NCBI RefSeq assembly: GCF_028890485.2
Contig: NZ_JARCHV010000001.1
Coordinates: 620,001-684,000, forward strand
Source of the DNA: Planococcus sp. SK3692
Lineage (GTDB): Bacteria > Bacillota > Bacilli > Bacillales_A > Planococcaceae
Length of the DNA stretch: 64,000 nucleotides
Direction: 5' to 3'
Of the stretch, positions 62,772 through 64,000 are shown piece after piece. The translations under genes and the position numbers were made by a program. The first letter of the stretch is position 1. Each line of letters starts with the position of its first letter. The notes under the pieces were generated by a model. That model saw only the letters and a list, made by a program, of their open reading frames with translations. It was not told the origin of the DNA and ran no database searches.

Positions 62772-63920
62772 CTACCCTAAATTCAGCACCGTGACGAGCA
62801 AACCCTGGAGTATGCCGATAAAGCCCCCCAGAAATGCGCCCAGTACCGTGATCATCTTGAATTCTCTCCGTGAAATCCCGAGCACCAATTCTTCCAATCG
62901 GCTGAGCGGCAGAGAATCGACTTGCTGTCTGACCATATTTTCCATGTCGATTTTCAATATGGTTTCTTCTAACTTCTGCTCTCCCATTTCAAACGCAAAG
63001 TCTGTAATGAGAGGCGTTATATTGACACTTGTCCATTCTAACCCCCGAGGCCATGTCTCTGCAAGTGATGCGTCCAACCTGCCCGAAATGCCTGCCTGGT
63101 CGCGGACGTATTGCTTGATGGCTGCAACTGCCGGCTCGGCGTCAAATTCCTTCAAGAGTTCATCCGCACGCTTGTCTTGCAGCTTTTCCCACTCACGGAA
63201 TGCTAAAGTGCCGAGCAGCTCGAAAGTTTTCGGGGAATTGAGGAATTTGATGATTTCCGATTGGGTCTTATTCGTAATTGACTGGGAATCGCCGAATAAA
63301 TTGTGGAGTACTGTCCCGAAACGGCCCCGCGATACTAGAAATTCATCCAGTAAACTTTTGACGGTCTGCCGTCCCGCAGGCGATGCAAAATAATCCGAGC
63401 CTCTGCCGATCGCATATTTAACGCCGCTGAAAACCTTCTCTTCGATTCCGGGCTTCCAGGCTTCCGGCAGCAATTCCCGGACTGTTTTACCGGCAATATA
63501 ATCGTCTATAGCGTCCCGGTTGCGGTCAACCAATCCATCAAGTTTCGCTTCAAGCTTTTGGTCAATGCCTTGTTGATTGGCAAGCTCCAGCCATTCGTTG
63601 AACGTGCGGGGCGAAGAAAACAGATGCAAGTCCAATTGGCGATTGAGCCAATTCTCGGTTTTCTTATGCATTGCTTCATTGAAAAAGCGTTTTTTGAACG
63701 TTTCCGGCGTCAGCAAATGTTCGACCACAGTACGGCCAAGCTGGCGCGACAACTCATCGCGGCGCTTCGGGATCAGCCCGGGCGTGAATGGCAGCCGGAA
63801 CTTGCCGATGTATTTCGCTTCGTATGGCCAGAACAGCATTTTGATGGCTAAATGGTTGGTCATGCCGCCGATCAAAGCGCCGATCAGCGCCATCAGCACT
63901 AATGTCAGTAAAATATTCAA
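62772..63920 (-). CDS. yheB: DUF445 family membrane protein YheB
   Basis: This 382-residue DUF445 protein has an N-terminal transmembrane helix with the family motif GGMTNHLAIKMLFWPYEAKYI (about 18-38, residues in parts), a long helical region (about 50-350) and a C-terminal hydrophobic helix (VLGAFLGGFIGILQGLLVTV). It is likely anchored at both ends; B. subtilis YheB is linked to the spore coat, and its role in vegetative cells is unknown. The start codon reads TTG (63918-63920) with a weak GAGTGA site, so the N-terminus is uncertain by a few residues. Confidence 0.88.
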   Translation of the reverse strand: MNILLTLVLMALIGALIGGMTNHLAIKMLFWPYEAKYIGKFRLPFTPGLIPKRRDELSRQLGRTVVEHLLTPETFKKRFFNEAMHKKTENWLNRQLDLHLFSSPRTFNEWLELANQQGIDQKLEAKLDGLVDRNRDAIDDYIAGKTVRELLPEAWKPGIEEKVFSGVKYAIGRGSDYFASPAGRQTVKSLLDEFLVSRGRFGTVLHNLFGDSQSITNKTQSEIIKFLNSPKTFELLGTLAFREWEKLQDKRADELLKEFDAEPAVAAIKQYVRDQAGISGRLDASLAETWPRGLEWTSVNITPLITDFAFEMGEQKLEETILKIDMENMVRQQVDSLPLSRLEELVLGISRREFKMITVLGAFLGGFIGILQGLLVTVLNLG

Positions 63921-63941
63921 CTAAGGTCACTCATTTCTTCT

Positions 63942-63969
63942 TTGTCTATTGCGCCGCTTCCCCTATAAT
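63942..63969 (+). promoter_or_regulatory. Promoter of a gene beginning at the right edge
   Basis: TTGTCT (63942-63947), 16 bp, TATAAT (63964-63969). AAAGGGGG at 63984-63991 is followed by AT at 63999-64000, probably the first two bases of an ATG. The product lies outside the window. Confidence 0.6.
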
Positions 63970-64000
63970 GGAAAGAGACGATCAAAGGGGGATTCCAGAT

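Overview
The window looks like a core-chromosome segment of a Gram-positive member of the Planococcaceae (Planococcus or a close relative). This is inferred from moderate GC content, Bacillus-type Shine-Dalgarno sequences, frequent TTG/GTG starts, and gene order that follows Bacillus subtilis closely. I see no prophage, insertion sequence with a transposase, CRISPR array or plasmid gene. Most genes belong to well-known families. The less ordinary material is in control regions, in one repeat element, and in unusual features of a few proteins.

Layout. Positions 1-27.9 kb correspond to the B. subtilis cggR-clpP-crh-yvcLKJI-trxB-yvcD-his-yvoF-ppaX-yvoD-lgt-hprK and uvrBA blocks. In order they hold a truncated cggR, a glutaredoxin-like/TPM/LemA cluster, tRNA-Arg(CCG), clpP under a CtsR box, the nudix-rapZ-glmR-whiA-crh operon, trxB, a TPR protein, the complete hisZGDBHAFI operon, the hprK-lgt-yvoD-ppaX-yvoF operon, a small amidase, yvlB and uvrBA. 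From about 28 kb the layout switches to the B. subtilis comK/yhj/yhf/hem/ecs/yha region: comK, a yhjD-like gene, aarF, an enoyl-CoA hydratase, an S9 peptidase, an acyl-CoA ligase, a bceRSAB-type module, lplJ, yhfH, hemEH, hmoB, a cation exchanger, an M20 amidohydrolase, ecsAB, hit, trpP, yhaH, hpr/scoC, prsA, yhaONM, yhaQP, yhzD, yhaR and yheBA. The junction near 27.6-28.0 kb is a synteny breakpoint relative to B. subtilis.

Functional themes. Carbon control appears in cggR, crh, hprK and glmR. Histidine synthesis is one tightly overlapping eight-gene operon using the short HisG plus HisZ. DNA repair appears in uvrBA, yhaONM and the yhjD-like gene, and all three have candidate LexA (SOS) boxes. 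Envelope and secretion functions include lgt, prsA, ecsAB and a Bce-type module. Heme functions are hemEH, hmoB and a FixH-like lipoprotein. Fatty-acid degradation is represented by a ligase under a perfect FadR-type operator and by two crotonase-family proteins.

Most worth a second look: (1) a roughly 130-bp GC-rich element with imperfect terminal inverted repeats, enclosed by a 30-bp direct duplication of the yhaR terminator hairpin; (2) a 60-nt nested hairpin that holds the yhaR ribosome-binding site and a FadR-like palindrome; (3) a predicted membrane hairpin in the middle of the coiled coil of the SbcC-like YhaN; (4) palindromes just downstream of the his and hemEH promoters; (5) phased GAG/TAG triplets over the trpP ribosome-binding site.
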